A stretch of 64,000 bases of DNA from Clostridium sp. OS1-26 (GTDB lineage Bacteria > Bacillota > Clostridia > Clostridiales > Clostridiaceae). The stretch covers positions 2,356,001 to 2,420,000 of the forward strand of contig NZ_CP133264.1 in the NCBI RefSeq assembly GCF_030915445.1, in the 5' to 3' direction. Positions 62,427-64,000 of this stretch are shown piece by piece. The notes beneath the pieces are model-generated. The model saw only the letters and a program-made list of their open reading frames with translations. It was not told the DNA's origin and did no database searches. Made by a program: the position numbers and the translations under genes. The stretch's first letter is position 1. Every line of letters starts with the position of its first letter.

Positions 62427-63884
62427 ATGAACGGATATATTGTAGCAATTGCATTATACTGTATAGCATTGATACTAATAAGTGTAGCTGTTTCTAAACA
62501 TGTAAAGGGTGGAAATGATTTTATAGTAGCTGGAAGAAAGCTTAATTCTGGACTATTATTTGCTACATTAATAGGAGGAAATATTGGAGCAGGATCTACA
62601 GTTGGTATTACTGGGTTGGCATATACGTCGGGTATATCGGCAGTTTGGTGGATGATAATGTCTGCTTTAGGGAGTATGGTTCTTGCATTTATAGTAGGCC
62701 CTAAAATTTGGGAATTATCTACGAAATATAATTTGCTTACAGCTGGAGATTTTTTAGACAGAAGATATTCAAAAAAATTTAAAGGTGTTTTCTCTACTAT
62801 GATGGCAATAGGAACTCTAGCTTTATTTGCTGGTCAACTTATGGGAGTTGCGTGGATATTAAATGTCACTGCTGGTGTACCTAAGATCACTGGAATAATT
62901 ATTGGTGCTCTAGTTGTTACCGTATACTTTGCATTTGGAGGGCTAGTATCAGCTGCATATGTAGGGATATTGAAATTAGTAGTAGTTTTAACAGGATTCA
63001 TAATCGCTGTACCTTTTGCACTAATTCATGTTGGAGGATTAGGCGGATTACACACATTGGTGGCAGCAAACTTAGGAAATGTTGCTAAAACAAATAGTTA
63101 TTTTAGCTTCTTTGGATTAGGTGCAACTGTTATAATAGGGTACTTTTTTATGTTAACTCCTTCATTTTTTATATCACCTGGCTTAATTGGAATAGTATTT
63201 GGATCTAAAGACACAGCAACTGTAAGAAAGGGTACAACATATAATGCAATAGTTCAATTCATTTTTGCTTTCATTCCTGCAATACTTGGTATGTGTACCT
63301 TTGCATTGTTTCCACATTTAACTGTTCAGGATTTGGCATTACCTACAGCGATGAAAGAATTACTGCCTTTCTGGGTATCGGCAATAGCTTTGGCAGCGGT
63401 TTTTGCCGCTGAAATAAGTACGGCGGATACAGTTTTATATATGCTAACTACATCTTTTACGAATGACATATATAAGACCTTTATAAAACCTGAGACTACC
63501 GATACTGAATTATTAAGAATGAGTAGATATGTTACTTTTGTCTCTGGGATTCTTGGAGTTGGGATGGCATTACTACTTCCTAATATTATAACAGCACTTT
63601 CAATTTTCTATACATTAATGTCTGTATCTCTTACTGCACCGTTACTTTTCGGTATATTTTCAAATCGTCCTACAGTGGCAGCAGCTTCGGTTTCAGCGAT
63701 ATCAGGTGTAGCACTTACAATAATATTGACATTTGGATATAAGGTAAAGCTTTTTGGAATTCTAAATGCCCAAAGTACCGGAATTCTCTTATCAATAGTA
63801 ATTATGATTATAATAATGTATGTATTACCAGCAAAAGCATTTAAGGATGGCAAAAAAGAAATAGAGATGAATGTATCAAAATAA
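62427..63884 (+). CDS. Sodium:solute symporter family permease
   Basis: SSS-family transporter of 485 residues with about 13 helices: GGNIGAGSTVGITGLAYTSG, AGDFLDRRYSKKFKG, GGLVSAAYVGILKL and AAEISTADTVLYMLTTSF near the sodium site. The same family includes PanF (pantothenate) and PutP (proline), so substrate is not certain. AAAGGAG precedes ATG. It lies 67 bp after the panE-like gene and 24 bp before an amidohydrolase, suggesting uptake of the compound that enzyme hydrolyses. Confidence 0.85.
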   Translation: MNGYIVAIALYCIALILISVAVSKHVKGGNDFIVAGRKLNSGLLFATLIGGNIGAGSTVGITGLAYTSGISAVWWMIMSALGSMVLAFIVGPKIWELSTKYNLLTAGDFLDRRYSKKFKGVFSTMMAIGTLALFAGQLMGVAWILNVTAGVPKITGIIIGALVVTVYFAFGGLVSAAYVGILKLVVVLTGFIIAVPFALIHVGGLGGLHTLVAANLGNVAKTNSYFSFFGLGATVIIGYFFMLTPSFFISPGLIGIVFGSKDTATVRKGTTYNAIVQFIFAFIPAILGMCTFALFPHLTVQDLALPTAMKELLPFWVSAIALAAVFAAEISTADTVLYMLTTSFTNDIYKTFIKPETTDTELLRMSRYVTFVSGILGVGMALLLPNIITALSIFYTLMSVSLTAPLLFGIFSNRPTVAAASVSAISGVALTIILTFGYKVKLFGILNAQSTGILLSIVIMIIIMYVLPAKAFKDGKKEIEMNVSK

Positions 63885-63908
63885 AAATATTTACTGGGAG
63901 GTTTAATA

Positions 63909-64000
63909 ATGATTTTTGATTATTCGTATGCTGATTATGCTTTTAAGAATGGAAGAGTAATAACAGTGAACGAAAGAGACGAAATTGTTGAAGCAGTGGC
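63909..64000 (+). CDS. Amidohydrolase family protein, N-terminal fragment
   Basis: Only 30 codons before the window ends. ADYAFKNGRVITVNERDEIV and EAVA is the usual N-terminal beta-sandwich start of metal-dependent amidohydrolases of the YtcJ/amidohydrolase-3 type. GGGAGG precedes ATG. The metal-binding motifs are beyond the window, so the substrate class cannot be judged. Confidence 0.7.
   Translation, partial: MIFDYSYADYAFKNGRVITVNERDEIVEAV

Overview
The window is AT-rich DNA with strong GGAGG-type ribosome binding sites, frequent TTG/GTG starts, intrinsic terminators after most operons, spore-coat-like proteins, HydG, a YjjI-type glycyl radical enzyme and a T-box leader. Together these point to an anaerobic, spore-forming Firmicute, most likely Clostridium in the narrow sense. 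No rRNA, tRNA, CRISPR array, prophage or transposase gene was found. It reads as core chromosome with a few dispersed inverted-repeat elements.

Layout. 1-3.7 kb: start of glyA, an AI-2E family permease, a NUDIX hydrolase and a membrane acyltransferase. 3.8-7.4 kb: a heterodimeric ABC exporter. 7.6-15.1 kb: a lipoprotein, cardiolipin synthase, OsmC, a CWB2 cell-wall protein, a DMT exporter, an HNH protein and a CBS protein. 15.1-18.1 kb: a structured GC-rich repeat, small proteins, and a Trp-type T-box controlling trpP. 18.3-21.4 kb: the nadABC operon behind a 40-bp near-perfect palindrome. 21.6-24.9 kb: a PadR regulator with its membrane partner, a candidate structured RNA, and hydG. 25.4-31.1 kb: an oppABCDF peptide importer. 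31.3-35.1 kb: pabA-pabB-pabC-folP for folate synthesis. 35.3-38.1 kb: small proteins, two His/Tyr/Met-rich coat-like paralogues and a rubrerythrin. 38.7-41.8 kb: a double-cubane/2-hydroxyacyl-CoA-dehydratase-like pair joined to queC and queT. 41.9-47.5 kb: a second ABC exporter pair and a membrane MutS-like ATPase. 47.6-50 kb: bioB under a BirA operator, and a lipoprotein. 50.1-56.4 kb: yjjI-yjjW, DHFR, an HMA-fold protein without cysteines, a SIR2-like protein with a zinc ribbon, and an Fe-alcohol dehydrogenase. 56.6-64 kb: psuK-psuG, an ECF S component, an IclR regulator, then panB, a panE-like reductase, a sodium:solute symporter and the start of an amidohydrolase.

Cofactor supply is the dominant theme: NAD, folate, biotin, queuosine, pseudouridine salvage, pantoate chemistry and tryptophan uptake. 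Several of these carry recognisable control elements in the DNA.

Five genes (two ABC subunits fully or nearly intact, one ABC subunit split, rubrerythrin, bioB) each lack exactly one base in an A or T run. Restoring that base restores a family-typical protein each time. This looks like systematic homopolymer under-calling rather than five independent mutations, so these genes should not be called dead without checking reads. The most interesting biological candidates are the stand-alone SIR2/zinc-ribbon protein, the double-cubane-like pair beside queC/queT, the IclR-panB-panE-symporter-amidohydrolase cluster, the YjjI/YjjW system and the unexplained structured RNA/repeat elements.
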